NCBI RefSeq assembly: GCF_001467695.1
Contig: NZ_LNYE01000006.1
Location: forward strand, 62,001 to 126,000
Direction: 5' to 3'
Source of the DNA: Legionella gratiana
GTDB taxonomy: Bacteria; Pseudomonadota; Gammaproteobacteria; Legionellales; Legionellaceae
Length of the DNA: 64,000 bases
This document shows, piece by piece, positions 25,849 to 34,482 of this stretch (position 1 is its first letter; every line of letters begins with the position of its first letter). The position numbers and the translations under genes are program-made. The notes under the pieces are model-generated. The model had not been told where the DNA came from, did not search any database, and saw only the letters and a program-made list of their open reading frames with translations.

Positions 25849-27198
25849 ATGAGAGAGGTCACCATTATTGGTTCAGGTTTAGCTGGAGCTTTACTGGCAC
25901 TTTATTTAGCTAAAAGAGGGTACAAACTTCAAATATTTGATTCAAGACCGGATCTTCGCTCCATGAAAACGGATGATGGGCGCTCGATTAACCTTGCTCT
26001 TTCATGCCGCGGCATTACTGGTCTTGCCGGTGTAGGCATTCAACCCAAGGTTGAACAACTCATGGTTCCGATGCATGCACGGGCAATACATGAACTTAAT
26101 GGACACATTAAATTTCAGTCCTTTGGTAGACACCCTAATGAATACATTAATGCAATTCAAAGAAATGAATTAAATAAGTTGTTACTTAATGAAGCTGAGA
26201 AATTTCCTTCGGTTCACTTTCATTTTAATACCAAGCTCACTGACATAGATGTGGAACGAAAAATTGCCATTTTTAAATTAAAAAATAATGCGATCTTAAA
26301 ACAAAGTTATGCCTGCTTAATTGGAGCAGATGGAGCAGGATCATGTGTTCGTGAACTATTAAAAGCAAAAGGCCTTATTCAAGCATCACGTACATTTTTA
26401 CCTTATGGTTATAAAGAGCTCTCTATCGGGGAACCCAAACAAACTCATTTAATTCATGAGCATTTGCACTTATGGCCTAGAGATGCTTTTTTATTATTAG
26501 GTAATCCAAATCTAAATCAATCCATCACTGGTTCTTTATTTTTGCCTTGTGAAGGCAAAAACAGTTTCGCTGAATTAGATAGTGAATTAAAAATTAATGC
26601 ATTTTTTAAAAAATCGTTTCCTGATGCATTCTCTGAAATGCCTAATTTGCTGGAAGAGTTCACAAAACATCCGACTGGAACTATGAGTACTATTAAATGC
26701 GCTCCCTGGTATTACCAGGATCAATGTTTGCTAATAGGAGATGCTGCACATGGTGTTGTTCCTTTTTTTGGTCAAGGAATGAATAGTGCATTCGAAGATT
26801 GCCGTATTTTAAATGAACTTTTGGATCAGTATAAAGATGATTGGCAACAAGTAATGCCTGCATTTTATCAATCCAGAAAAGTAAATACTGATGCCGTTGC
26901 GCAAATGTCTATGGACAATTTCCATGAAATTCAAATAGATATTAGAGACAAGCGATTTAACTTAAAAAAGCAATTGGAGCAGGAACTGATGCATCGTTAC
27001 CCAGAGCATTATGTTTCAAAACATGTATTGGTCATGTTTACCAATACACCCTATGCAAAAGCTCAAGCTTATGGGGAATTACAAACACAATTTTTAAATT
27101 CAATATGTGAAAACGTGGAGAGAATTGAAGACATTGACTGGAATAAAGTAGAGAAAGAATTGAAATTATATGACAAAAAATTGACTAAAATGAATTGA
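25849..27198 (+). CDS. kmo: Kynurenine 3-monooxygenase
   Basis: 449 residues, normal length. FAD-dependent hydroxylation of L-kynurenine to 3-hydroxykynurenine is the family reaction. Visible: GSGLAG Rossmann motif (8-13), DDGRSINLALSCRG, the substrate-side ARAIHELNGHI and the conserved YINAIQRNELNKLLL. Also LIGADGAGSCVRE and GDAAHGVVPFFGQGMNSAFE (about 297-316), which match KMO better than other aromatic hydroxylases. AAGGAG precedes the ATG. A strong hairpin terminator follows. No kynureninase or tryptophan dioxygenase gene is in the window, so the source of kynurenine is not shown; the enzyme may feed the adjacent redox genes instead of NAD synthesis. Confidence 0.88.
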   Translation: MREVTIIGSGLAGALLALYLAKRGYKLQIFDSRPDLRSMKTDDGRSINLALSCRGITGLAGVGIQPKVEQLMVPMHARAIHELNGHIKFQSFGRHPNEYINAIQRNELNKLLLNEAEKFPSVHFHFNTKLTDIDVERKIAIFKLKNNAILKQSYACLIGADGAGSCVRELLKAKGLIQASRTFLPYGYKELSIGEPKQTHLIHEHLHLWPRDAFLLLGNPNLNQSITGSLFLPCEGKNSFAELDSELKINAFFKKSFPDAFSEMPNLLEEFTKHPTGTMSTIKCAPWYYQDQCLLIGDAAHGVVPFFGQGMNSAFEDCRILNELLDQYKDDWQQVMPAFYQSRKVNTDAVAQMSMDNFHEIQIDIRDKRFNLKKQLEQELMHRYPEHYVSKHVLVMFTNTPYAKAQAYGELQTQFLNSICENVERIEDIDWNKVEKELKLYDKKLTKMN

Positions 27199-27303
27199 TT
27201 TTTCAAAATCAGTAGAAAATTCAAGGGGGTTTACTTGTCAAAAATTTGACACTGGAGTCTTTTTTTTGTCGTTTTTTCAGTTTGATAGTTCTTATTTTTG
27301 CAT

Positions 27304-27341
27304 AAAAATCACCCATAAATGGCATTTTATGGGTGATTTTT
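27304..27341 (+). terminator. Strong bidirectional hairpin terminator after kmo
   Basis: AAAAATCACCCATAAA and TTTATGGGTGATTTTT are perfect 16-bp complements with a six-base loop and T5 on either strand. It separates kmo from the next two genes, so they need their own promoter or read-through. Confidence 0.85.
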
Positions 27342-27423
27342 GGAAATAAAGAGCAAAAAAGTTGGTATGCAAGATGCATTAATAACAATGTCCAACAAAT
27401 TTATTTCGCATGGAGATGTAATT

Positions 27424-28185
27424 ATGAAAATCATACAAGATTATATTGATTCCAAACAACAAGAATTCATGGATCATCCATTTTTTGCACTACTGGAACA
27501 ATTGAAAAGTTTAGAAGAGTTAAGCTATTTTGTGCCTGAACTTACTTTCTGGGCAATGACTTTCCAAGATATTTTAAGAATAAATGAGGAAAAGATAAGC
27601 GATCCTTATTTGAAAAAAGTCGCTCGTCACCACAGACTTGAAGATGCTGGCCACGAAAAATGGTTTCTGCATGACAAAAAATATATGGGAGCAGTCAACA
27701 TAGAACCATCATGTGATACTAATGATGTCAGTTGGCTTTATAGTAAAGAAAGTCAATTAACTCGTGATGCTGCTTATGCTATTTTAGCTGAAGTTTATAA
27801 AGCAAATGATGAAATTTTGAATATTGTTCTCCTTTTAACCATTGAATCATCTGGCCATGTTTTCTTTGAAAAAGTATCCAAACAGATGAAAAAAACAGGA
27901 CATGATAAAAACCTGAAATATTTCTCTACGTCACACCTGGAAGTTGAAATGGCACATGCCTTGTTTGAGGAAGAAATGGAACGCTCCTTGTTTTCAAGAC
28001 AAGTATCTATCCATACAAGACGTGAAGCATTAAAATTGATTGACCGTTGCTATGATGCATTTAACGCAATGTTTGATGGATTAATCATTGCTTGTAATCA
28101 AAGACTCGAATTGGCCAAACAAAGGAATTATCAAGATGCCGCAAACAAAGAACAAGTGGAATTCATTCCAGATCAAGCTGTGTAA
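27424..28185 (+). CDS. Haem-oxygenase-fold iron-containing redox enzyme (HDO-like)
   Basis: 253 residues from the ATG at 27424 (GGAGA seven bases upstream); the longer frame from 27340 starts at a TTG inside the terminator. All-helical, with ligand motifs of the haem-oxygenase-like diiron family: HHRLEDAGHEKWF (about 69-81), IESSGHVFF (E141 with H145) and HLEVEMAHALF (H171, E175, H178). Members of this superfamily carry out oxidative decarboxylation, N-oxygenation or C-C cleavage of amino-acid-like substrates. It overlaps the following flavoprotein gene by 50 bp, so the two are translationally coupled. Substrate unknown; a kynurenine-derived compound is suggested by context only. Confidence 0.75.
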   Translation: MKIIQDYIDSKQQEFMDHPFFALLEQLKSLEELSYFVPELTFWAMTFQDILRINEEKISDPYLKKVARHHRLEDAGHEKWFLHDKKYMGAVNIEPSCDTNDVSWLYSKESQLTRDAAYAILAEVYKANDEILNIVLLLTIESSGHVFFEKVSKQMKKTGHDKNLKYFSTSHLEVEMAHALFEEEMERSLFSRQVSIHTRREALKLIDRCYDAFNAMFDGLIIACNQRLELAKQRNYQDAANKEQVEFIPDQAV

Positions 28186-29512
28186 TGAAAAGTTAGGGCA
28201 AGCGCTGCTCCATGATGAGCAGACGCTTGCTTTATTTTGTAACGATTTTGGTAAACTCACTCACTCTAATCCAGCAGCTATCTTTGAACCAGAAACGACT
28301 GAGTCCGCACAATTATTAATACAATATGCCCATGAAAATGGATTGCCAGTAACTTTACGTGGAAATGGAATGAGCCAATCCGGACAATCTCTTGCTGTAC
28401 CTGGAGGTTTAATTCTTAATATGAAACATTTTGACTCCATATCAGAAGTAGAAGCTTACTCCATATGGGTTGAAGCTAATACTTCTTGGAGTACTGTATT
28501 AGAAAAAACGTTACCACACTCATTAATTCCTTATGTAGTGCCTCATAATTGCAATTTATCTGTTGGCGGAGTAATTTCTGCCGGTGGTATAGGCGCTTCT
28601 TCATTCAAATATGGAAGTGTCACTGCTCATGTCAACTCATTGAAAATAGTACAAGCGAACGGAGAGTTGATTCAAACTGATGCTCAATCACCTCTAATGC
28701 AAGCCTGCTTAGGCGGACAAGGACGTTTTGGTCTTATAACTCAAGCAAATATTGCATTAAGGCCTTGCAGCAAATTCGTCAGAACCTTTTTTTTAGTTTA
28801 TCTGGATAAAGAAGCCTGGCTTAATGATTTACTTTTATGCAGAACAAACGCGGATTTTATAGAATCCTTTTGCACCTCCGCAATACAAGGCGCAAAATTA
28901 TCAGAAAAAGGTCGTCTACCCTTTGCTCAATGGCTGTATGCTATTCACGTATCCATAGAATATAATGATTTTGCACCCGACTTTAGTAATTTAGGAGTAC
29001 ATCCCTGGCGATTAGTACATACCCAAGATGAATCAATTCACTCGTATTTACATCGCCATGATTCGCGCTTTAATGTGATGAAAATGACTGGTCAATGGGA
29101 ATTACAACACCCATGGTACGAATGCTTTATCCCGGGTTCACAATTAGAGAGCTTGGAGAAACTACTAGATACTTTACCCATACACTATGCCCCGGTGGTT
29201 CATATCACCCCCGTCGCTCCTGTTTCTCCTACAGGTTTTTTACAATTTCCTAAAAGTGAACATATCTTTGCTTTGATGATCTTAAATCCAGGATTACCTG
29301 AAGTATTCATTCCAAGTTGTTTGCAAACCATTAAACACTTAGATGCTATCTTTTTACCCAACGGCGGTAAACGTTATCTTTCCGGATATTTAGGGGAATC
29401 CCCAAAAAAACAATTTTGGCAAAGTCATTTTGAAGAACGATATGAAGATTGGATTTGCTTAAAAAAACGTTATGACCCACAAAATATTTTTTGTTCTTTT
29501 TTGCATCGTTGA
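28136..29512 (+). CDS. FAD-linked oxidase, cytokinin-dehydrogenase-like (VAO/PCMH family)
   Basis: 458 residues from the ATG at 28136 (AAGGAA upstream), inside the 3' end of the previous gene. PCMH-type FAD domain: TESAQLLIQYAHENGLPVTL, GNGMSQSGQSLAVPGG, LSVGGVISAGGIGASSFKYG, GGQGRFGLITQANIAL. These four blocks follow the order and wording of plant-type cytokinin dehydrogenases (LTVGGTLSNAG, GGLGQFGIIT). The expected C-terminal KKRYDPQNIF is present. The C-terminal half would bind the substrate. No typical GHS histidine for covalent FAD was seen (the position reads GNGMS), so flavin may be non-covalent. Likely an amine or C-N oxidase; true substrate unknown. Confidence 0.8.
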   Translation: MPQTKNKWNSFQIKLCNEKLGQALLHDEQTLALFCNDFGKLTHSNPAAIFEPETTESAQLLIQYAHENGLPVTLRGNGMSQSGQSLAVPGGLILNMKHFDSISEVEAYSIWVEANTSWSTVLEKTLPHSLIPYVVPHNCNLSVGGVISAGGIGASSFKYGSVTAHVNSLKIVQANGELIQTDAQSPLMQACLGGQGRFGLITQANIALRPCSKFVRTFFLVYLDKEAWLNDLLLCRTNADFIESFCTSAIQGAKLSEKGRLPFAQWLYAIHVSIEYNDFAPDFSNLGVHPWRLVHTQDESIHSYLHRHDSRFNVMKMTGQWELQHPWYECFIPGSQLESLEKLLDTLPIHYAPVVHITPVAPVSPTGFLQFPKSEHIFALMILNPGLPEVFIPSCLQTIKHLDAIFLPNGGKRYLSGYLGESPKKQFWQSHFEERYEDWICLKKRYDPQNIFCSFLHR

Positions 29513-29517
29513 AAAAG

Positions 29518-29573
29518 CGTAACTCCCCCATGTCATCCCTCGCTGCGCTCGTGATTGATATAGGGGAGTTACG
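29518..29573. terminator. Hairpin between convergent genes
   Basis: CGTAACTCCCC (29518-29528) pairs with GGGGAGTTACG (29563-29573) across a 34-base loop; the spacer is locally GC-rich (CCCTCGCTGCGCTCGTG). Sits five bases after the flavoprotein stop and 78 bp from the end of the convergent O-methyltransferase gene. Confidence 0.65.
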
Positions 29574-29651
29574 AAAAAGTTAGCCTATGAACATTACGTT
29601 TATTAATATTGACAGGTGGAAACATACACGTTCATGGAAACATCAAACTCC

Positions 29652-30647
29652 TTATTGAAGCTTAAACTCCATTAACGTAAACAAACTGTTTGTTACGTAA
29701 CTGTTTTTAAAAGTAAACCCTGCAGGTTCAATTGATTTTTGCCATTCACCTAAAGTACGCTGTCGCCCCCCCAACAATACCATCATGACAATATCCATTG
29801 TTTTATTAGGATGTGGTTGATTGTCATCAGGCATGACTTGTTCAGCAATAAATAAAGTGGCGTGTTTTGGCATTTGTTGTGCACAATTTTTTAATATTTG
29901 ATGCATCATATTATCATTAAAATCATGTAAAACACCTTTAAAAATATAAGCATCTGCACACGGTATCGCCGCAAAAAAATCACCCTCTTGGAGACTGATC
30001 TTAGGCGAGAAATCAGCTGGATTAAGTTGAGAAATAACCGCCGGCGTATCCAACACAATAACCTTAATATTAGGATGTTTGTTACTGATTGCTTTCACTA
30101 ATCCTCCTCGCCCTCCTCCCATATCAATTAGCGTCGGAAAAACAGAGAAGTTAAATGCATCGGCAATTGTTGCATCATCATAAGTAGAAAGTTTAGCCAT
30201 TCCTCGATCAAAATTATGTTGTTTCTCCGTATTTTTACTCAGATAATGGAAAAAATTATCACCATGTTGAATTTCGAACGCAGGCTTTCCAGTTTTAAGA
30301 CTTTCACCTAATTGAGAAAAAGCTTGCCACCAACTGTCATCAACCATACATATTACATCGCGTATCGAATGCGGATCATCATCACAAAGTGCCTTGGATA
30401 ATTCAGTTAAGGAATAAAGGTCATCATTACAATGAAACACACCGTAAGCACAGAGAAATTTTAATACTCTATCCAATAATTCAGGCTTGCTTTCAGTAGC
30501 TTTTGCGAGCTCATCAATGCATTTAGGACCTGATAATAAATAGTTCGCTACTCCTAACTGAGCAATTGCATGTAATGCCCGGGATACCACATACCATCGT
30601 GACATCGTAGCTAATTGAAGATGAGGGTTTTCCATTTGATAGTGCAT
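29652..30647 (-). CDS. O-methyltransferase, hydroxyindole/caffeate type
   Basis: 331 residues with the two-domain layout of dimeric O-methyltransferases. An N-terminal winged-helix dimerisation domain (residues ~10-95: YVVSRALHAIAQLGVANYLL, IDELAKATE) precedes a SAM domain with LIDMGGGRGGLVKAIS, VIVLDTP and GDFFAAIP. The catalytic base region is FKGVLHDFNDNM, where His is the expected general base. AGGGAATGATAA precedes the ATG. These enzymes methylate phenolic hydroxyls; a 3-hydroxykynurenine-type phenol made by the nearby KMO is an attractive but unproven acceptor. Convergent with the flavoprotein gene. Confidence 0.85.
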   Translation of the reverse strand: MHYQMENPHLQLATMSRWYVVSRALHAIAQLGVANYLLSGPKCIDELAKATESKPELLDRVLKFLCAYGVFHCNDDLYSLTELSKALCDDDPHSIRDVICMVDDSWWQAFSQLGESLKTGKPAFEIQHGDNFFHYLSKNTEKQHNFDRGMAKLSTYDDATIADAFNFSVFPTLIDMGGGRGGLVKAISNKHPNIKVIVLDTPAVISQLNPADFSPKISLQEGDFFAAIPCADAYIFKGVLHDFNDNMMHQILKNCAQQMPKHATLFIAEQVMPDDNQPHPNKTMDIVMMVLLGGRQRTLGEWQKSIEPAGFTFKNSYVTNSLFTLMEFKLQ

Positions 30648-30749
30648 TTATCATTCCCTATTAATAAACTTTATCTATTATTTGTTAAGGAACGCAAAAA
30701 GTTAAGTATTTTCTCTATCAATTAAGATAAAAATTATTAGGAACATTCT

Positions 30750-31775
30750 CTATTTGGCATAATACTCTAAGCTGCTTGTAGGATATTCCCGTTCTTTATC
30801 TTCTGAAGACGTCCCAAAAAACAAAAAAGAACCCGAGTTTTTCACTAATTCTGGAGGGTTAGCTTTAAAACTTTGCTCTTCGACACTGACAAGTGCTTGA
30901 AGAAGATCTTCATTGAATAGATCTGATTCATTTAAAACCGCTATTTGTTTAAATAAATCAAGAGAGAGTTTTTTTTCATTTTTTCGAAGCCAGGTTAATG
31001 AAAGCACATTTTGTAATGTAATTAAATTTTTTCCGCATAATTCATCCATTGAATCTTGTAAATAATCTTCAAGGAAGAGCAAATTTCTTGTCACCTCAAG
31101 CGTGGTAGGCATCGTCTTTTTTAATGAAGCATTTACCCAATACGAAGCAAACCGATTCTCTAAATTTTTTGCATATTCAAGACTTGCAAATGAATTGCTC
31201 CGCTTAAGCGCTAAATCCACATCAACCAAGATAACCTCTCCAGTATCGGAGCGAGTCAAAAAATTCCCTTCTGTAGCAGCATCAAGAATAATTCTTCGTT
31301 GCTCACAATAAATCTCAATTAATTTATGAGCAACTTCTTCATCAGTAGCGTGTCGTGTATCGGAAATAAAAGGAGCAACCCAACCTGCTTTATGAAGTCC
31401 TGCTTTGGGTAACTTATGATTGATCTCGTTCCAAACTCGAACTGATCTGCTTGGCTGGTTCATTGCATTTGATACTGGGTTATCCGACTCAATAGGATAC
31501 TTTAATACCCAGGGTCCTTGATAAGGCTCTCCAGAAACTAAACTTGTGGGAGATGCAAAATTAGACTTCCAAACTCTGTTGTAACTTCCATTCCCAACAT
31601 TTGTCCATAAGTATGGTGTAAGCTCAGAAGTGCTTTGTTGCACCTCTTCTTTAGAAATCAGTTCAAGAGCATCTGTTGGTTTCACATCACTTGGCGAAGA
31701 TGAAGCAGGATTAACCCAAGTTTTAGCATGCTTTTTAGACCTTTTGATCTGGCTGCTCTTCGTTTTTACCATCAT
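30750..31775 (-). CDS. Kinase-fold-like protein, candidate effector
   Basis: 341 residues. The first ~55 residues are basic and disordered. Then a pattern recalls a protein/aminoglycoside kinase: VGNGSYNRVWKS (glycine-rich loop like), PWVLKYPIE (Lys of the ATP site) and RSVRVWNEINHKL. It continues with RRIILDAATEGNFLT (catalytic Asp and Asn, one residue further apart than in canonical kinases) and EVILVDVDLAL (DFG-like Asp). The C-terminal ~120 residues are unassigned. AAGGT precedes the ATG. It has no signal peptide and neighbours another large unknown. Kinase or pseudokinase effector is an inference from short motifs. Confidence 0.5.
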   Translation of the reverse strand: MMVKTKSSQIKRSKKHAKTWVNPASSSPSDVKPTDALELISKEEVQQSTSELTPYLWTNVGNGSYNRVWKSNFASPTSLVSGEPYQGPWVLKYPIESDNPVSNAMNQPSRSVRVWNEINHKLPKAGLHKAGWVAPFISDTRHATDEEVAHKLIEIYCEQRRIILDAATEGNFLTRSDTGEVILVDVDLALKRSNSFASLEYAKNLENRFASYWVNASLKKTMPTTLEVTRNLLFLEDYLQDSMDELCGKNLITLQNVLSLTWLRKNEKKLSLDLFKQIAVLNESDLFNEDLLQALVSVEEQSFKANPPELVKNSGSFLFFGTSSEDKEREYPTSSLEYYAK

Positions 31776-31989
31776 AAATACCTTGAAGTGCTTCTAAATT
31801 AGATTAATTTTACATAAAAAATACAATATAACACACCGAAATACAAGTAATAGAACAGTTTACATAGGATAAATAAGTGCACCAATAGGTAATTTAGTAC
31901 GCAACTTATTCGAGATTTTTGATATTAGTCTTTGGGAAATAGCATGAAATGACTCTTTGAGAGAGCCATTTCATCAAGAAACATTTTTA

Positions 31990-33858
31990 CTAAAATGTTA
32001 AATCTAATGTCTTTGAAGGAGCATAAAGCTCAAGAACTTGTTGCACCATACCTTCCAATTTGCTCTTAAATCCTAAAGATGAAACACTGAGCCATTTTTT
32101 ATCGCGGTTTACTTCTTCTAGGAGTACCGAGACATCCGTTTTTCCTTGCAATACTGCAAGAGCTAAGTTAATAATTTTTGTCTTAGCCTGAAATTCCTCT
32201 TTCTCAAGTCGGTGTTCCGTTAACTGCTGAGAAACTAATCGCGACAACTCTTCGCTGAATAGTTGAATTAAAGGTCCAATTTGATGCTTTGAAGGCATTT
32301 TTAATGCAATGTCCTCTTCTTTCATGGTAGAACGCAAATCAGGAAGAAATATTTTTCGCAAGTCAATCTTGTCAAAGTCAATTTCAGCGATGTTGTCCCC
32401 TGGCTTTCTATCGCCTTGAGGAATTGCTTGTCTTAAATCAACATCACCATTATCAAGTCTGACTAATGCAATTTCAGATCCTAAACCTCGCGACCCATTG
32501 ACTTTTACCCATTCTACCCACGCATCCAATTCCGGAGGTGCGTCTTTTAGCCAGGTTACCAATCGATTCAATAAAGTACTTCCTAAGCTATCTTCTGTAG
32601 AATCTCCTTGTATAGAAGGCAATTCTCGCAGCATTTCTTTAATGAATGAATCTGTAGTCAAATCAGGATGAAATCTTTGACCTGATAACACTTCCACTTG
32701 CAATTCTTGCTGTACGGTGCGAAGCGCATGATACAGCATTAATCCTTTCCTAAAATCTTCTAAGGTTAAATCTTCCAATAACTCCTTATTGATACTTTGA
32801 CAATGCTTCGTTAAATCGCTGGCAAAAGCCTCATATTCCAATAAGTCAATTTCATCTAAAACTTGATCAGGGGAAGTATCATATTCCTCTCTTGGACTCG
32901 ATCTTTTAGAGCTTGACTTAGAAGAAGGAGTTGATACTTTTTGGGGCTCTAAAGTAGGATCTAATACCATTTCCAATGCAGACTTAGGAGCAACTTTAAA
33001 ATAAACTTGCTCATAGAGTGCTTTCAAATAATCCTTAGCATTTTCTAGATCACGAGGCTTGATGCCTGGAACAAGCTTAAACATATTTTTGCCATGCTCT
33101 GATGCGAAAAACTGGTCTAACTCGGCACTTGCTTGCTTTGGAGTTAAAGCCCCGATTCGGGCAATATTTTCTAATTGATATTTTATAGCGTTTTCGTTCG
33201 TATTTCCGGTCAACAATAAAAATGGCATGTATTTAATGTCTGCATTAAATTCAGCCCAATACATTGCAAAGGTTAAAATAATGTTGTTTCGTTCCTCAGG
33301 GGATGAAATAAATTGCTTTCCCTCTTTTTGTGCATAAAAAGCAAAAAGATGCTGATAAACTTCTAAAGGAGTAATAGGTCCATCATTTTTTGTACGGTAA
33401 TGGTTATGATTATGCTCTGACTCTTGCGCATAAGTATGCATTACTTTTAGATGATAGTGGTTCGTACCACGGTAGTAAGTTTCACATGAATTATCGACAC
33501 ACGCATGTGCTTTAGCGGCCGTATTAAAAACCAAATCACGGAATGCTTGATGAGTTCTATCCATTGGAGCAACAAATTCCCAAGTAATCACTGAATTTTT
33601 TACTTTGAATTTAACCGGTACATCAATCGTCTCCCCTTCATCAAACAATTCATAAACGATACCCTTAGTACGGGTAAATTTATGACCTCCATTACTTTCC
33701 TTAGATAATTCAATCAAGAGTTCGCCATATCCTTTTCGATCGCCTTTATCAAGCAATGCTTGCAATTCAGTAGACGCATCTGTTTTTCTGAAGGTCCATT
33801 TTTTAGTACGTTGTGTCTTTAATAAATCAATAGCAAATGGCATATTTGGTCTACACAT
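31990..33858 (-). CDS. Large protein of unknown family, candidate Dot/Icm effector
   Basis: 622 residues (or 617 from a second ATG). Three parts can be seen: an N-terminal ~150 residues of mixed alpha/beta with CVDNSCETYYRG; a helical middle (~190-310); and a Ser/Lys-rich linker (STPSSKSSSKRSSPREE, about 325-341). The rest is a mostly helical C-terminal ~280 residues containing LEYEAFASDLTKHCQSINKE and VNGSRGLGSEIALVRLDNGD. No signal peptide or membrane helix. Size, linker and eukaryotic-like low-complexity segment fit a translocated protein, but nothing identifies its activity and the C-terminus lacks a clear E-block. Confidence 0.6.
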   Translation of the reverse strand: MCRPNMPFAIDLLKTQRTKKWTFRKTDASTELQALLDKGDRKGYGELLIELSKESNGGHKFTRTKGIVYELFDEGETIDVPVKFKVKNSVITWEFVAPMDRTHQAFRDLVFNTAAKAHACVDNSCETYYRGTNHYHLKVMHTYAQESEHNHNHYRTKNDGPITPLEVYQHLFAFYAQKEGKQFISSPEERNNIILTFAMYWAEFNADIKYMPFLLLTGNTNENAIKYQLENIARIGALTPKQASAELDQFFASEHGKNMFKLVPGIKPRDLENAKDYLKALYEQVYFKVAPKSALEMVLDPTLEPQKVSTPSSKSSSKRSSPREEYDTSPDQVLDEIDLLEYEAFASDLTKHCQSINKELLEDLTLEDFRKGLMLYHALRTVQQELQVEVLSGQRFHPDLTTDSFIKEMLRELPSIQGDSTEDSLGSTLLNRLVTWLKDAPPELDAWVEWVKVNGSRGLGSEIALVRLDNGDVDLRQAIPQGDRKPGDNIAEIDFDKIDLRKIFLPDLRSTMKEEDIALKMPSKHQIGPLIQLFSEELSRLVSQQLTEHRLEKEEFQAKTKIINLALAVLQGKTDVSVLLEEVNRDKKWLSVSSLGFKSKLEGMVQQVLELYAPSKTLDLTF

Positions 33859-34081
33859 GTATTAAATATGTGCAAATTATACTATTATTAACCTTATCAA
33901 ATTATTAACAAGGAAAAATTTTGCTCATTAAACCTGTGGATTATTGACGTTATGAGCAGATTTTTAGGAAAGCAATAAATAATTTATAAGGGGAATCTTA
34001 TAAAGTAAAATCTTGTAGAAATAGAACACAGAATTATAGTAATCTCGAAAAACAAAAAAGCTTAAAGAATTCGAGACTTAA

Positions 34082-34447
34082 ATGATAAAATTCATAGTTA
34101 AAGCAATTTTAAAAATACAAGAAGCCACTGGCTACTCCTTATGTGGATTAAAAGCCGCCTTCCAAAATGAATTTGCTTTTCGTCTTGAATTATTAGCTAT
34201 GGCTATTGCCTTGCCATGCGCTTTTCTTTTAGGAAACACCGCCGTTGAACGCGCTTTATTAATCGGTACACTATTCATTGTTTTAATTGCTGAACTTTTG
34301 AATTCTGCCATAGAAACAACATTGAACCGAATTGATCTTGCTTGGAATCCTCTTACTAAAAGAGCAAAAGACATGGGCTCAGCTGCTATTCTAATTTCAA
34401 TCATTAATGCGGTTATTATTTGGGGGATTATTATCTTTTCTCACTGA
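34082..34447 (+). CDS. dgkA: Diacylglycerol kinase (prokaryotic type)
   Basis: 121 residues with three membrane helices. The family signature is ELLNSAIETTLNRIDLAWNP followed by KRAKDMGSAA; the N-terminal GLKAAFQNEFAFRLE is also typical. Phosphorylates diacylglycerol to phosphatidic acid in the inner membrane, recycling lipid from envelope glycan synthesis. GAG precedes the ATG. Stands alone, convergent with the DUF2490 gene. Confidence 0.95.
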   Translation: MIKFIVKAILKIQEATGYSLCGLKAAFQNEFAFRLELLAMAIALPCAFLLGNTAVERALLIGTLFIVLIAELLNSAIETTLNRIDLAWNPLTKRAKDMGSAAILISIINAVIIWGIIIFSH

Positions 34448-34482
34448 TCAGAATCGTTATGGATTCAATACTCTTATTCCGC

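Noticed and set aside
27340-27423. Longer start for the HDO-like gene
   Set aside because: It begins at a TTG inside the terminator hairpin; the ATG at 27424 has a proper ribosome binding site.
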